A stretch of DNA of 64,000 bases from Risungbinella massiliensis. Its GTDB lineage: Bacteria > Bacillota > Bacilli > Thermoactinomycetales > Thermoactinomycetaceae. Shown piece by piece: positions 53,120 through 63,816 of this stretch. The position numbers were made by a program, and so were the translations under genes. The stretch lies in NCBI RefSeq assembly GCF_000942395.1, contig NZ_LN812103.1:1-64000 (forward strand), given 5' to 3'. Under the pieces are notes generated by a model. The model was not told the origin of the DNA. It saw nothing but the letters and a program-made list of their open reading frames with translations, and made no database searches. Within the stretch, counting starts at the first letter, position 1. Each line of letters begins with the position of its first letter.

Positions 53120-55588
53120 ATGCAAGTAGAAGTATTGGGTAGCTGGAAAGCACGAGTACAGAGTTCGGTCAAAAAATGGGTTGCTTGGGATCAAAGTAGA
53201 CAAAAGAGAGTTTTTCACCGCTTGGTCCATTTTTGGAACGTGCCTCTACTTGCGATGGGATTTTTGTTGGGTAGAGCAACAATCCTAGAGAGTGTGTCCC
53301 CTTTCTCCGTCGCCTATTTAGCAGTCCTGTTCTTGTTTTCGAGGAAAGCATGGCCTGGGGTAATGGCTATGACGATTTTAGGTGCCGCCACACTTGATAC
53401 AGTCCACGCAGCCAAGGTAACAGGTTTTTTGCTCTTATTATTTATATCTTATCGTATCGCTGCAGCTATGGGAAAGGGGAATCTGGGGCAAATTCCATTT
53501 CTTGTACTTTTCACCAACATCGTGGGCCACCTAGCTATGATCCTTTGGCAACCACATACTCATTACCAGATGTTACTTGCGGGAATCGATACATTGTTGA
53601 GCTTTATTTTAACGTATATCTTTGTGCAATCTGTTCCGATTTTTACCAAAAAGAAGAGGCGTATTCATCTTCGGCATGAAGAAATCGTATGTCTCGTCAT
53701 CTTGATCGGATCTGTTCTTACCGGAACCTTAGGTTTTACAGTTGGAGATCTTTCTATTTTGCATATTCTCTCGCGTTATCTTATCTTGGTGCTTGCCTTT
53801 GTAGGTGGTGGGATGATTGGCTCCGCGATGGGGGTTGTTACTGGTATTATTATGAATTTATCTCATAGCAAAGCGATATTAGAGATTAGCCTGCTTGCGT
53901 TTGCTGGATTGTTGGCTGGTCTATTCCAAGAAGGAAAACGGATAGGGGTAGCGATTGGATTTTTGTTAGGATCTTCGGTCCTTGCCCTGTACGATCCAAC
54001 AGGTTCGGATTTTTGGCTTTCCCTGCAAGAGTCAGTCCTTGCGATCGTCTTGTTTTTTCTTACACCAAGTGTTCTTTTTCAGAGTGTGGGACGTTTTATC
54101 CCTGGTACAGTGGACAACCAGACAGCGCATCAAGAGTATGTGAGAAGATTGCGCGATGTAACTGCACAGCGAGTAGAAAAGTTTCAAGATTTATTCCAAG
54201 AGTTAGCCACTAGTTTCCGTGATGATACAACAAAACGAAGACAGGAAGAAGAAGATCAAGTACATCAATTTGTGAATGAAGTGATGGAAAAGTCATGTAT
54301 GGGATGTAGGCGATTTGGCCAGTGTTGGGAACAAAATGTGATGCGCACCTATTCGGGAGTTACCAATTTGATGGCATTAATCGAAACAGAAGGAGCAAGT
54401 CGTCCGATTTCCATACCAGAGTCATGGACAGATCACTGTATTCGTCCAGAAAAAGTAATGGAAAATTTGCAAGGTCAATATTTGTACCATGAACAAAGTA
54501 ATTATTGGCGAGAGAAAATGCTAGATTCTCGGCAACTTGTTTATGATCAGCTCAAAGGAATGGCGGATGTAATGGATAAGTTATCTCACGAGATTCGCCA
54601 TGAGACATCAGTAATGTCTGCACAAGAAGAGCAAATAGAAGAAGCTTTATCTCAGCTGGGGGTTTCCATTCGAAGAGTAGATATTTTATCGTTAGAGGAA
54701 GGGAAAGTAGAGATAGAGATACTCATGCCACATGGTGATCAACTAGAGGAGAGTAAAAAATTGATCGCGCCATTGTTATCTGAAGTAGTGGGAGAGCCTA
54801 TTTCGGTGTTTCGGAAAGTATTGCAAGAAGGCAGTGGTCATGCCCTAGTAACATTAGGTTCGGCTCAAAAGTATCTCATTAAAACGGGTGTTGCTAGTGC
54901 AGCGAAAGGTGGAGGCATTGTCTCAGGAGATAGTTACTGTCACATGAGCTTAGGTACGGGGAAGTATGCACTAGCGCTTAGTGATGGAATGGGCAATGGA
55001 CAGCGAGCACAGGAAGAGAGCAATGCAGCGTTAAAGTTGTTAAGGAGATTGTTACTTGCAGGAATGCAAGAAGAACGGGCGGTTGAAACGGTTAACTCCA
55101 TACTCAGTATGCGAACGGTGGATGAAGTGTTTGCGACCATTGATTTAGCTATGGTGGATTGTAACTCAGCAAATGGGAGATTTCTAAAGATTGGATCATC
55201 GCCTGGATTTATCAAAAGAGGGAAAAAGGTGATACGATTAGCTGCATCTAATCCACCGATTGGAATCCTAAAGGATATTCAAGTTGATCCGTTACAGATG
55301 CAATTGCAACCAGGAGATTTGTTGCTCTTGATGACAGATGGAATCTATGATGCTGCACCAGCTGCGATGAACAAAGATACTTTTATCACTCAGATGATTC
55401 AAGAGATCGAGAGCAAAGACCCCCAAGATTTTGCCGATTGTTTATTGGAGAAAGTAATTCGCTTCCAAAAAGGAAAGATCTTAGATGATATGACCATTCT
55501 GGTTTCCAAAGTAGAGCGGTTTAGCTCGGAGTGGTCTACTATTCGGCTACCAGGAGTGGAGAGGTTGGAACGTACAGCGGAAGCCTAA
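53120..55588 (+). CDS. spoIIE: Stage II sporulation protein E (PP2C phosphatase)
   Basis: An 822-aa protein that dephosphorylates SpoIIAA-P to activate sigma-F and interacts with FtsZ at the polar septum. About ten membrane segments lie in residues 40-330, a central regulatory domain follows with a CMGC..FGQCW cysteine pair, and the PP2C domain (about 595-820) has SGDSYCHMSLGTGKYALALSDGMGNG and LLLMTDGIYD metal-binding Asp residues. ATG 53120 is chosen (GAGGAG 10 nt upstream); GTG 53093 would add nine residues. Confidence 0.94.
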   Translation: MQVEVLGSWKARVQSSVKKWVAWDQSRQKRVFHRLVHFWNVPLLAMGFLLGRATILESVSPFSVAYLAVLFLFSRKAWPGVMAMTILGAATLDTVHAAKVTGFLLLLFISYRIAAAMGKGNLGQIPFLVLFTNIVGHLAMILWQPHTHYQMLLAGIDTLLSFILTYIFVQSVPIFTKKKRRIHLRHEEIVCLVILIGSVLTGTLGFTVGDLSILHILSRYLILVLAFVGGGMIGSAMGVVTGIIMNLSHSKAILEISLLAFAGLLAGLFQEGKRIGVAIGFLLGSSVLALYDPTGSDFWLSLQESVLAIVLFFLTPSVLFQSVGRFIPGTVDNQTAHQEYVRRLRDVTAQRVEKFQDLFQELATSFRDDTTKRRQEEEDQVHQFVNEVMEKSCMGCRRFGQCWEQNVMRTYSGVTNLMALIETEGASRPISIPESWTDHCIRPEKVMENLQGQYLYHEQSNYWREKMLDSRQLVYDQLKGMADVMDKLSHEIRHETSVMSAQEEQIEEALSQLGVSIRRVDILSLEEGKVEIEILMPHGDQLEESKKLIAPLLSEVVGEPISVFRKVLQEGSGHALVTLGSAQKYLIKTGVASAAKGGGIVSGDSYCHMSLGTGKYALALSDGMGNGQRAQEESNAALKLLRRLLLAGMQEERAVETVNSILSMRTVDEVFATIDLAMVDCNSANGRFLKIGSSPGFIKRGKKVIRLAASNPPIGILKDIQVDPLQMQLQPGDLLLLMTDGIYDAAPAAMNKDTFITQMIQEIESKDPQDFADCLLEKVIRFQKGKILDDMTILVSKVERFSSEWSTIRLPGVERLERTAEA

Positions 55589-55692
55589 ATTTGCCACTTT
55601 GTTAGAAAAGGCGTAAGATAAGAAAATCATTTACTCCGCCTCGTATTCGGCATAAGAGGTGGATTTCTCGTTTCTAGGGGGGAGGTTTTTAA

Positions 55693-57120
55693 TTGTTTCT
55701 CACCAAACTAGAAAAAACCGTATGTGCGGCTCCTTTTCATTTTGGGGTTGGGGAGAAAATGTTGGTTGCTGTTTCAGGTGGGCCAGATTCGATGGCACTA
55801 TTACATGGATTAAATCAATTAGCACCAAAGTATCAGTGGGATATAACAGTGGTTCATATAAATCATCAGTTGCGTGATATGGAAAGCGAAGCAGAACAGG
55901 ACTATGTGTGCCGATATTGTGAACGAAACAATATTCCTGTTGTCGTAGAGAGAGTGGAAGTAAAGCTCGCAAAACAAGAAATGCATGCAGGGACTCAGGA
56001 AGTAGCCAGACATTTACGTTATGAAGCTTTTCAAAAGGTAGCAATACATATGGGGATTGATCGAATTCTACTTGCCCACCATGCGGATGATCAGATGGAG
56101 ACGATTTTATGGAATATGATTCGGGGAACAGGAATAACAGGACTAAAGGGAATGCAACAGGTGCGCCTTGAGGGGAGAATATCTTACCTACGTCCTTTGC
56201 TTTATTTTGATCGTAATGAGATTGAACAATATTGTGAAATGGAAAAAATAGAGCCTCGTACCGATTCTAGCAATCGAAGTCGCGATTATACGAGAAATCG
56301 TATTCGTCTAGATCTAATCCCTTATTTAAAAGAGTTTAATCCTAGGATAAAAGAGGGAATGCTAGAACTTAGTGAAATTGTTTTAGAGGAAGACCGTTTT
56401 TTGCGTCAGTTAGAGAAAGATGCGTTTGGCAAAGTGGTCCAAACTACACCTGATGGAGAGTATGAAGTCGAGATTCCAAGATTTCTAGAACTCCCCATTG
56501 CTTTACAACGTAGAGTAGTTAAACTAATATTAAGTTGTCTTTCTCAGCAACTACCAAGTTTGACTGTCACATTTCAAGTGATCGAACGCATTAGGAACCT
56601 GGCGCAGGGGAACCATCCATCTGGTAAGCTAGATCTTGGTGCGGGTGCTGTCGTACAGCGTTTCTACCACAAGTTAGTATACAAGCACGAACTTGTAGAA
56701 GATCTAACAATTCAGGCGAAGCGAGTCCCGATTCCGGGAACCTTTTGGACACCATTGGGTGTTTTACATACCTACACTAGTGAACAACTACACAAATTAC
56801 CAGAGCAAAATATTGCTGTGTTTGATCAAGAGTTGTTGGCTAGATCTGAGTTGATTGTTCGCTCTAGGCGGGATGGAGATCGAATTTCTTCTAAAGGAAT
56901 GAACGGGAGAAAGAAAGTAAAAGATGTGCTAATGGAAGCTAAGATTCCAAGAGTATATCGAGATTCATATCCTATCATTACATTATCCAACGATGAAATC
57001 CTTTGGTTGCCTGGGTTACGAAGATCAGTGGTAGCGCCTGTCACGAATCAGACCAAGCAATTTCTCTATTTGGTCTGGGAACCAAATCACTTGTGGAATA
57101 GACTTCAGACACTTACATAA
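55693..57120 (+). CDS. tilS: tRNA(Ile)-lysidine synthase
   Basis: A 475-aa N-type ATP pyrophosphatase converting C34 of tRNA-Ile2 to lysidine. The PP-loop is [13 protein letters not shown] (residues about 26-38), with [21 protein letters not shown] and [15 protein letters not shown] further on. The C-terminal TilS domain follows. TTG 55693 is preceded by GGGGGGAGG. yabS and yabT, between spoIIE and tilS in B. subtilis, are absent. Confidence 0.94.
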   Translation: MFLTKLEKTVCAAPFHFGVGEKMLVAVSGGPDSMALLHGLNQLAPKYQWDITVVHINHQLRDMESEAEQDYVCRYCERNNIPVVVERVEVKLAKQEMHAGTQEVARHLRYEAFQKVAIHMGIDRILLAHHADDQMETILWNMIRGTGITGLKGMQQVRLEGRISYLRPLLYFDRNEIEQYCEMEKIEPRTDSSNRSRDYTRNRIRLDLIPYLKEFNPRIKEGMLELSEIVLEEDRFLRQLEKDAFGKVVQTTPDGEYEVEIPRFLELPIALQRRVVKLILSCLSQQLPSLTVTFQVIERIRNLAQGNHPSGKLDLGAGAVVQRFYHKLVYKHELVEDLTIQAKRVPIPGTFWTPLGVLHTYTSEQLHKLPEQNIAVFDQELLARSELIVRSRRDGDRISSKGMNGRKKVKDVLMEAKIPRVYRDSYPIITLSNDEILWLPGLRRSVVAPVTNQTKQFLYLVWEPNHLWNRLQTLT

Positions 57121-57139
57121 GGTTGATAGGAGGAGCCTC

Positions 57140-57679
57140 ATGCATCAAGACATGAAGGAGATCCTGATTACAAAAAATGAAATTCAAGGGAAAATCCAAG
57201 AACTTGGACATGTCCTTAAACAGGATCTAGGTGATTTAAATCCACTTTGCATCTGCGTTCTAAAAGGCGCCGTTCCATTTATGGCTGATTTAGTTAAAGC
57301 GATGGACTTTCCGCTAGAAATGGATTTTATGGCGGTATCCAGCTACGGTGCTTCGACCAAATCTTCTGGTGTGGTTCGAATTCTCAAAGACTTAGACGCA
57401 TCTGTAGAGAACCGTCATATCTTAATTGTTGAAGACATCATTGATAGTGGGCTTACGCTCAGTTATCTAGTCGATCTATTAAAAGGGCGTCAAGCTGCGA
57501 GTGTACGCACTGTTACTTTGCTTGATAAACCTGCACGTCGAACAGTCAATTTAGTCCCGGATTATACCTGTTTTGAAGTCCCGGATTATTTTGTAGTTGG
57601 CTATGGACTGGATTACAATGAAAAGTATCGTAATTTGCCGTACATAGGTGTTTTGAAGCCAGAAGTGTATCAAGACTAA
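57140..57679 (+). CDS. hpt: Hypoxanthine phosphoribosyltransferase
   Basis: A 179-aa purine salvage enzyme. The PRPP motif [14 protein letters not shown] (about 95-108), [13 protein letters not shown] and the C-terminal [18 protein letters not shown] are intact. TAGGAGG precedes ATG. tilS-hpt-ftsH is the conserved order. Confidence 0.95.
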   Translation: MHQDMKEILITKNEIQGKIQELGHVLKQDLGDLNPLCICVLKGAVPFMADLVKAMDFPLEMDFMAVSSYGASTKSSGVVRILKDLDASVENRHILIVEDIIDSGLTLSYLVDLLKGRQAASVRTVTLLDKPARRTVNLVPDYTCFEVPDYFVVGYGLDYNEKYRNLPYIGVLKPEVYQD

Positions 57680-57702
57680 GTTTGATCTTATCTGATCTTC
57701 TA

Positions 57703-57732
57703 TTGAGTAGCACAGATTCCCTGTGATAAAAT
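57703..57732 (+). promoter_or_regulatory. ftsH promoter
   Basis: TTGAGT-18 nt-TAAAAT, about 30 nt before the ftsH start. Confidence 0.55.
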
Positions 57733-57761
57733 GGAACAAGTGGAATGAGAGGAGGCCAGGG

Positions 57762-59681
57762 ATGAAGAACTTCTTCCTCAGGAACGGATTACTATATGTA
57801 ATTCTCATCCTTGTAACGATCGGCGTAGTTAACCTGATCAATAGCGCCGAAACATCGAATGACCCTATAAAATATAGCCAGTTTCGCGATGCGTTAGCGA
57901 AGAAAACCATTACCAATGTAAAGGTTCGTCCCGAAAGTGGTACATATTATATCGAAGGGGAGTACAAAGGTCTAAAAGGAAAAACATTTACGACCACTGC
58001 TCCAATTCATGAGACAAATCTGACTAAAGAATTAGAGGCGTCAGGTGTTCCAGTCGAATTTCAAAAGCAAAAAAGTGATTCGGTATGGATCTCCTTCTTT
58101 ACATCGATTATTCCGTTAGTTATTATCTTACTCCTTTTCTTCTTCTTGTTTAACCAAGCCCAAGGTGGCGGAAGCCGAGTAATGAACTTTGGTAAAAGTC
58201 GGGCCAAGCTGTATAACGAAGAGAAGAAACGCATTACTTTTGATGATGTGGCCGGGGCTGATGAGGAAAAAGCGGAGTTAGTAGAAATTGTTGACTTCCT
58301 TAAAGATAACCGCCGTTTTGCTGCGATTGGTGCACGGATTCCCAAAGGAGTTCTTTTGGTAGGACCTCCAGGTACAGGGAAAACCTTGCTAGCTCGTGCA
58401 GTTGCGGGAGAAGCAAAGGTTCCATTTTTCTCCATTAGTGGTTCGGATTTCGTAGAAATGTTTGTTGGGGTAGGGGCTTCCCGTGTGCGGGACCTATTCG
58501 AACAGGCAAAGAAAAACGCTCCTTGTATTATCTTTATTGATGAGATCGATGCTGTAGGTCGTCAGCGTGGCGCCGGGCTTGGTGGCGGACATGATGAGCG
58601 GGAACAAACATTGAATCAGTTACTGGTCGAGATGGATGGCTTTGATGCCAATGCGGGTATTATCATGATTGCTGCAACCAACCGTCCAGATATTCTCGAT
58701 CCAGCCTTACTGCGTCCTGGTCGTTTTGACCGTCAGATTCTGGTTAACCGCCCAGATGTCAAAGGTCGTGAAGCGGTACTCAAGGTACATGCTCGTAACA
58801 AACCACTAGCTCCGTCTGTTAAACTCGATGTAGTGGCAAAACGTACGACAGGTTTCTCTGGTGCAGACTTAGAGAACTTACTGAATGAAGCTGCTCTGAT
58901 GGCTGCTCGTTCTAATAAAAAAGAGATTACGATGGATGAAATTGATGAAGCTGTTGACCGTGTAATTGCAGGTCCACAGAAGAAAAGCCGGGTAGTAAGT
59001 GAAAAAGAACGAAACATTGTAGCTTATCACGAAGCAGGTCATGTAATTGTAGGGTACTATTGTGAAAATGCGGATACTGTACATAAAGTGACGATTGTCC
59101 CACGTGGGCAGGCTGGTGGATATGCGATGATGTTGCCAAAAGAAGATCGTTATCTTGCAACCAAACCAGAGCTTCTTGATCGTGTAACGGGACTCTTAGG
59201 CGGTCGCGTAGCAGAGGAGATTGTCTTTGGAGAGGTCAGCACCGGTGCTAGTAACGACTTTGAAAAAGCAACTGCTATTGTTCGCTCTATGATTACAGAG
59301 TACGGAATGAGTGACCGACTAGCTCCTATGCAGTATGGACGTTCTCAAGGTCAAGTCTTCCTAGGACGTGACATTGGTCATGAGCAAAACTACAGTGACA
59401 AGGTTGCTTATGATATTGATAACGAAATGCAAGATATGATTAACCGCTGTTATACCAGAGCCAAAGATATGTTGCTTGAGCATCGAGATAAATTGGAGCT
59501 CTTGGCGCAGACTCTCTTGACTCGAGAAACATTAGATGAAGAATCGATTCGTCAGTTGCTTGATCATGGTAAGATTGAAGATGAGGTCAAAGTGAACATC
59601 CATAGCAAAGAGGAAGAAACCTCTGAGCAGGCATCTGTAGAAAAAAAGGATGACCCAACTGATTTGGATGAGAACAAATAA
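57762..59681 (+). CDS. ftsH: ATP-dependent zinc metalloprotease FtsH
   Basis: A 639-aa hexameric membrane protease. Two membrane segments (about 5-25 and 110-130) flank a small extracytoplasmic domain. The AAA module has [21 protein letters not shown] and the SRH arginines; the M41 protease motif is HEAGH. The tail is acidic. ATG 57762 follows AGAGGAGG; a longer frame from 57723 is unsupported. Confidence 0.97.
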   Translation: MKNFFLRNGLLYVILILVTIGVVNLINSAETSNDPIKYSQFRDALAKKTITNVKVRPESGTYYIEGEYKGLKGKTFTTTAPIHETNLTKELEASGVPVEFQKQKSDSVWISFFTSIIPLVIILLLFFFLFNQAQGGGSRVMNFGKSRAKLYNEEKKRITFDDVAGADEEKAELVEIVDFLKDNRRFAAIGARIPKGVLLVGPPGTGKTLLARAVAGEAKVPFFSISGSDFVEMFVGVGASRVRDLFEQAKKNAPCIIFIDEIDAVGRQRGAGLGGGHDEREQTLNQLLVEMDGFDANAGIIMIAATNRPDILDPALLRPGRFDRQILVNRPDVKGREAVLKVHARNKPLAPSVKLDVVAKRTTGFSGADLENLLNEAALMAARSNKKEITMDEIDEAVDRVIAGPQKKSRVVSEKERNIVAYHEAGHVIVGYYCENADTVHKVTIVPRGQAGGYAMMLPKEDRYLATKPELLDRVTGLLGGRVAEEIVFGEVSTGASNDFEKATAIVRSMITEYGMSDRLAPMQYGRSQGQVFLGRDIGHEQNYSDKVAYDIDNEMQDMINRCYTRAKDMLLEHRDKLELLAQTLLTRETLDEESIRQLLDHGKIEDEVKVNIHSKEEETSEQASVEKKDDPTDLDENK

Positions 59682-59702
59682 ACGTTTTTCTAGCGATTGA
59701 GT

Positions 59703-59733
59703 AAAAGAGGCGGAAGAATCGCCTCTTTTTTTT
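59703..59733 (+). terminator. Terminator after ftsH
   Basis: AAAGAGGCG / CGCCTCTTT with a 7-nt loop and eight T. Confidence 0.92.
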
Positions 59734-59756
59734 CTGTTTAGAAAGGGGAATAGTCT

Positions 59757-60524
59757 ATGTTGTTTGTGATCGATATAGGGAATACCAATATTGTAATGGG
59801 AGTGTATCAAGGAGATCGCCTTGCCTATCAATGGAGAGTACAAACCAATCGAAATGCAACAGAAGATGAGTATGCTATGGTTTTTCAAAATCTGCTAACA
59901 CATGCTGAGATCTCTGTCGAAGAAATCACAGGTATTGCAGTCTCTTCTGTGGTACCACCTGTTACGTATGTGATGCGGAAGCTGTCAGAAAAATATTTTG
60001 GACAGACGCCTATCATTTTAGGTCCAGGAGTCAAAACAGGCCTTAATCTATATTGTGACAATCCCCGTGAAGTGGGCGCAGATCGGATTGCCAATGCGGT
60101 AGCAGGAGTAGAGATCTATGGAGCGCCTCTCATTATTGTGGATTTTGGGACAGCTACTACCTTTTGTTGTATTGATGAACAAGAACGATATCTGGGAGGA
60201 GCTATTTGTCCAGGAGTCAATATCTCAGCAGAAGCCCTTTACCAACGTGCTGCGAAGTTAACAAGGGTGGAGATGGTAAACCCAGGTCAAGTAATTGGGC
60301 GCAATACTACCCATTCCGTACAATCTGGCATTTACTATGGCTATGTGAGTATGGTGGATGGGATTGTAAAGCGAATGAAAAAAGAATTTCAGCAAAGTCC
60401 GAAGGTTATTGCCACAGGAGGACTAGCGAACCTTTTCTTTGATGATACGGAGACTATTGATGAGGTGAACCCGTATCTGACACTCATTGGGCTTAAAAAG
60501 ATTTTTGAACGCAATCAAAAATAG
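59757..60524 (+). CDS. coaX: Type III pantothenate kinase
   Basis: A 255-aa ASKHA-fold kinase for the first step of coenzyme A synthesis. VIDIGNTNIVMGVY is the phosphate-1 motif, GADRIANAVAG and VDFGTATTFC the others. GAAAGGGG precedes ATG. Confidence 0.95.
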   Translation: MLFVIDIGNTNIVMGVYQGDRLAYQWRVQTNRNATEDEYAMVFQNLLTHAEISVEEITGIAVSSVVPPVTYVMRKLSEKYFGQTPIILGPGVKTGLNLYCDNPREVGADRIANAVAGVEIYGAPLIIVDFGTATTFCCIDEQERYLGGAICPGVNISAEALYQRAAKLTRVEMVNPGQVIGRNTTHSVQSGIYYGYVSMVDGIVKRMKKEFQQSPKVIATGGLANLFFDDTETIDEVNPYLTLIGLKKIFERNQK

Positions 60525-60536
60525 GGAGGATATCAG

Positions 60537-61412
60537 ATGGTTGATTATGCAGTTAGAGCCATTTCAAAAAGTGGACATATACGAGGATTGGCAGCTATTA
60601 CAACCGATTTAGTGCAAGATTTACAAAAAGCACATACTACACTACCAGTAGTCAGTGCGGCTTTAGGGAGAACAGCTACAATGGGAGCTCTTATCGGTCT
60701 TACACTAAAAGATCCTCGCTATCGCGTCACCATTCGGGTAGACGGCGATGGACCAATCGGGAAGATCGTTGTAGATGCCAATGGGACAGGTCAAGTAAGA
60801 GGGTATGTTGATAACCCAGCAGTGCTTATTCCCTTAAAAGAGAATGGGAAATTGGACGTCTCTGGTGCTGTCGGAGAAGGAATGATCTATATTAATCGTG
60901 ATCTAGGTTTGCGGGAACCATATGGAGGTGCTTCTCCTATTATCTCAGGTGAGCTCGCTGAAGATTTTACCTATTACTTTACAACAAGTGAACAAACTCC
61001 AAGCTCAGTGGGATTAGGTGTGTTAGTAAACCGTGACAAAATCATGGTCGCTGGTGGATATATGATTCAACTCATGCCACAAGTTGAAGAAGAAGAAATC
61101 GCCCAGTTAGAAGAACGGATTGCCAAGATGAATGGCGGAGTAACGGAGCACTTTCATAAGGGAGTAACACCAGAAGGCTTATTACGATTGCTTATGGGAG
61201 ATGACGCATCTATTCTAGATAAGCAAGATCTCCAATTCCATTGTACTTGCTCCAAAGAACAAATTGGAGGAGTTCTAAAAAGCCTTGGCTCCAAAGAAGT
61301 AGAAGCAATCCTTACCGAAGATGGAAAAGCAGAGGTAGTCTGTCATTTTTGTAATACCAAGTACCATTACTCGGGAGAGGATCTAAAGCAATTACTTAGC
61401 GAGCTGAATTGA
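60537..61412 (+). CDS. hslO: Redox-regulated chaperone Hsp33
   Basis: A 291-aa oxidative-stress holdase. The C-terminal redox switch has the four zinc cysteines as FHCTCS and VVCHFC about 30 residues later. The N-terminal domain includes SGAVGEGMIYINRDLGLREPYGG. GGGAGG precedes ATG. It is 12 nt after coaX in the same operon. yacD, next in B. subtilis, is missing. Confidence 0.95.
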   Translation: MVDYAVRAISKSGHIRGLAAITTDLVQDLQKAHTTLPVVSAALGRTATMGALIGLTLKDPRYRVTIRVDGDGPIGKIVVDANGTGQVRGYVDNPAVLIPLKENGKLDVSGAVGEGMIYINRDLGLREPYGGASPIISGELAEDFTYYFTTSEQTPSSVGLGVLVNRDKIMVAGGYMIQLMPQVEEEEIAQLEERIAKMNGGVTEHFHKGVTPEGLLRLLMGDDASILDKQDLQFHCTCSKEQIGGVLKSLGSKEVEAILTEDGKAEVVCHFCNTKYHYSGEDLKQLLSELN

Positions 61413-61475
61413 CAAAAGTATGAAAATATCTATACAATATAAGAGATATTAATTCCGTAAAAACTCATCGGAAAT
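61409..61475 (+). promoter_or_regulatory. cysK promoter and CymR-like operator
   Basis: TTGACA-18 nt-TACAAT (61409-61438, overlapping the hslO stop). It is followed by TAATTCCG...CGGAAATG (61449-61475), a dyad like the CymR sites that control sulfur genes in Bacilli. Confidence 0.55.
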
Positions 61476-61488
61476 GGGTGGTATATTC

Positions 61489-62415
61489 ATGCGAGTAGCA
61501 AATAGTATTTTAGACCTGATTGGACAAACACCAATCGTAAAACTAAATCATATCGTCGGCAAAGCAGATGCAGACGTTTATCTCAAGTTAGAATACTTTA
61601 ATCCAGGTGGTAGCGTGAAAGATCGTATCGCCCTAAGCATGATCGAAGAAGCAGAAAAGCGTGGAGAGCTAAAACCGGGGTCTACGATCATCGAGCCGAC
61701 TAGTGGTAATACTGGTATTGGTTTGGCGATGGTGGCAGCGGCCAAAGGATATAAAGCGATTCTCGTGATGCCAGACACGATGAGTTTGGAACGACGTAAT
61801 CTCCTAAAAGCGTATGGAGCAGAATTGGTTTTGACACCAGGAGCAGATGGGATGCGTGGAGCGATTGAAAAGGCAGAACAGCTAGCAAAAGAAAACCCTA
61901 GCTATTTCATGCCACAACAATTCCAAAATCCTGATAATGTCAAAGCACATTTGGAACACACTTCCAAAGAAATATTAGATCAGTTAGATGGACAACTAGA
62001 TGCATTTGTCTCTGGCGTAGGAACAGGCGGAACCATCACTGGTGTCGGTCAAGTGTTAAAGGAACAAGTACAAGGTGTACAATTGGTTGCAGTAGAACCA
62101 ACTGCTTCTCCGGTACTCTCTGGAGGAAAACCAGGTCCTCATAAAATTCAAGGAATTGGTGCTGGATTTGTTCCTTCCATCCTTCAAACTGATTTATATG
62201 ATGAAGTAATTCAGATTGAGAATGAAGAAGCCTTTGAGTGGTCGAGAAAAGTTGCCAAAGAAGAAGGGATTTTGGTAGGAATTTCTTCTGGTGCTGCAAT
62301 TGCTGCTGCACTTCGGTTGGCAAGAAGACTAGGAGCAGGAAAAAAAGTATTGGCGATTATTCCAAGTAGTGGAGAGCGCTATCTAACTACTCCCCTGTTT
62401 CAATTTGATAGTTAA
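61489..62415 (+). CDS. cysK: Cysteine synthase A
   Basis: A 308-aa PLP-dependent O-acetylserine sulfhydrylase. PLP lysine in [12 protein letters not shown], the substrate loop [13 protein letters not shown] and the PLP-phosphate loop [10 protein letters not shown] are intact. In B. subtilis it also acts as co-repressor with CymR. ATG 61489 has GGGTGG 7 nt upstream. Confidence 0.95.
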   Translation: MRVANSILDLIGQTPIVKLNHIVGKADADVYLKLEYFNPGGSVKDRIALSMIEEAEKRGELKPGSTIIEPTSGNTGIGLAMVAAAKGYKAILVMPDTMSLERRNLLKAYGAELVLTPGADGMRGAIEKAEQLAKENPSYFMPQQFQNPDNVKAHLEHTSKEILDQLDGQLDAFVSGVGTGGTITGVGQVLKEQVQGVQLVAVEPTASPVLSGGKPGPHKIQGIGAGFVPSILQTDLYDEVIQIENEEAFEWSRKVAKEEGILVGISSGAAIAAALRLARRLGAGKKVLAIIPSSGERYLTTPLFQFDS

Positions 62416-62435
62416 ATGTGGAAGTAAAGAATAGA

Positions 62436-62475
62436 AAAGAAAAGCTTTTGCTAATAGCAGAAGCTTTTCTTTTTG
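62436..62475 (+). terminator. Terminator after cysK
   Basis: AAGAAAAGCTTTTGC / GCAGAAGCTTTTCTT with a TTT tail. Confidence 0.88.
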
Positions 62476-62621
62476 CTTTGTCAAGAACCTGTGCTAAAAT
62501 ATAATGGTTTATCCTGTTCATTATTTTACCTTTACCTAATGTTTCAAAACAGAGATTCGCCTACTATCTTTTAGATTGGTAGTATTTATATACACTTAGA
62601 TTGATTGGAAAGGAAGTCTAC

Positions 62622-63455
62622 ATGAATAGGATCCTTCAATTAGGCTCATATCGATTTCCATCTCATAAAACGCTAGTGATGGGGATTGTAAATGTAACTC
62701 CTGACTCATTTTCCGATGGTGGTCGTTATAATACGATCGAACAGGCTGTTCTGCATGCACAAAAGCTAGTTGCTGAGGGAGCAGATATTTTGGATATAGG
62801 TGGAGAATCTACTCGACCTGGTGCAACTATGGTCTCGCTTGAAAAAGAATTAGACAGAGTGGTCCCAGTGATTGAAGCGATTTCCCGTGAAGTGGATGCC
62901 CCTATCTCCATTGATACCTATAAAGCAAAAGTGGGAGAAGAGGCAATAAAAGCCGGAGCACACCTTCTAAATGATATATGGGGTGGTAAAAAGGATCCTG
63001 ACATGGTACGAGTGGCTGCCAAAACGGGAGTGCCGATCGTTTTGATGCAGAACCGTGAAAAAGCTGAGTATCGAAATTTAATAGCAGATATGCAAACAGA
63101 TTTGCTAGAATCGATAAGTATTGCCAAGTCGGCTGGTGTCACGGATGAACAGATCATTTTGGATCCTGGGATTGGTTTTGCCAAAAGTTACGAAGATAAC
63201 TTGTTGGTGATGAGAAAATTAGAGGCATTTACAACGATGGGGTATCCAGTGCTGTTAGGTACCTCTCGAAAGTCACTGATTGCCCGAACTCTAGAACTGC
63301 CGACTGACGAACGAGTCGAAGGAACAGCTGCCACAGTAGCACTAGGAATCACAAAAGGATGTCAGATTGTTCGAGTACATGATGTCAAAGAGATTGCTCG
63401 AGTCTGCAAAATGATGGATGCGATGTTATATAGAAAGCATCCTTCGGGGGAGTAG
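62622..63455 (+). CDS. folP: Dihydropteroate synthase
   Basis: A 277-aa folate enzyme joining p-aminobenzoate to the pterin pyrophosphate. GIVNVTPDSFSDGG and DIGGESTRPGA are the two signature loops; the LGTSRKSLIAR phosphate-binding region is present. AAAGGAAG precedes ATG 62622. The pabB-pabA-pabC genes that precede it in B. subtilis are absent here. Confidence 0.95.
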   Translation: MNRILQLGSYRFPSHKTLVMGIVNVTPDSFSDGGRYNTIEQAVLHAQKLVAEGADILDIGGESTRPGATMVSLEKELDRVVPVIEAISREVDAPISIDTYKAKVGEEAIKAGAHLLNDIWGGKKDPDMVRVAAKTGVPIVLMQNREKAEYRNLIADMQTDLLESISIAKSAGVTDEQIILDPGIGFAKSYEDNLLVMRKLEAFTTMGYPVLLGTSRKSLIARTLELPTDERVEGTAATVALGITKGCQIVRVHDVKEIARVCKMMDAMLYRKHPSGE

Positions 63456-63456
63456 C

Positions 63457-63816
63457 ATGGACAAGATATTTTTGCAAAAAATGCATTTCTACGCATATCA
63501 TGGTGTGTTACCAGAAGAGAATCGCCTTGGTCAACGTTTTCAAGTAGATCTAGAACTTTTTCTAGACTTAGCTTCTGCTGGTGCGACGGATGACCTGCAA
63601 AAGACTATTAATTACGCAGAAGTTTACGAGGCGGTTCGGCAAGAAGTAGAGGGACATAAGTACATGCTACTAGAAAAGTTGGCAGATCAGATAGCCCATA
63701 AACTTCTTAAGGAATTTGCGATTGAAGAAGTGTTAGTTCGAGTCACCAAACCAGACCCACCGATTCCTGGGCATTATCAAGCAGTGGGAGTCGAGATCAA
63801 GAGGCACAAAGCATGA
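63457..63816 (+). CDS. folB: Dihydroneopterin aldolase
   Basis: A 119-aa aldolase of folate synthesis. FYAYHGVLPEENRLGQRFQVDLEL and the C-terminal TKPDPPIPGHYQAVGVEI hold the conserved Tyr, Glu and Lys residues. ATG 63457 follows CGGGGGAG; it starts one base after the folP stop. Confidence 0.93.
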   Translation: MDKIFLQKMHFYAYHGVLPEENRLGQRFQVDLELFLDLASAGATDDLQKTINYAEVYEAVRQEVEGHKYMLLEKLADQIAHKLLKEFAIEEVLVRVTKPDPPIPGHYQAVGVEIKRHKA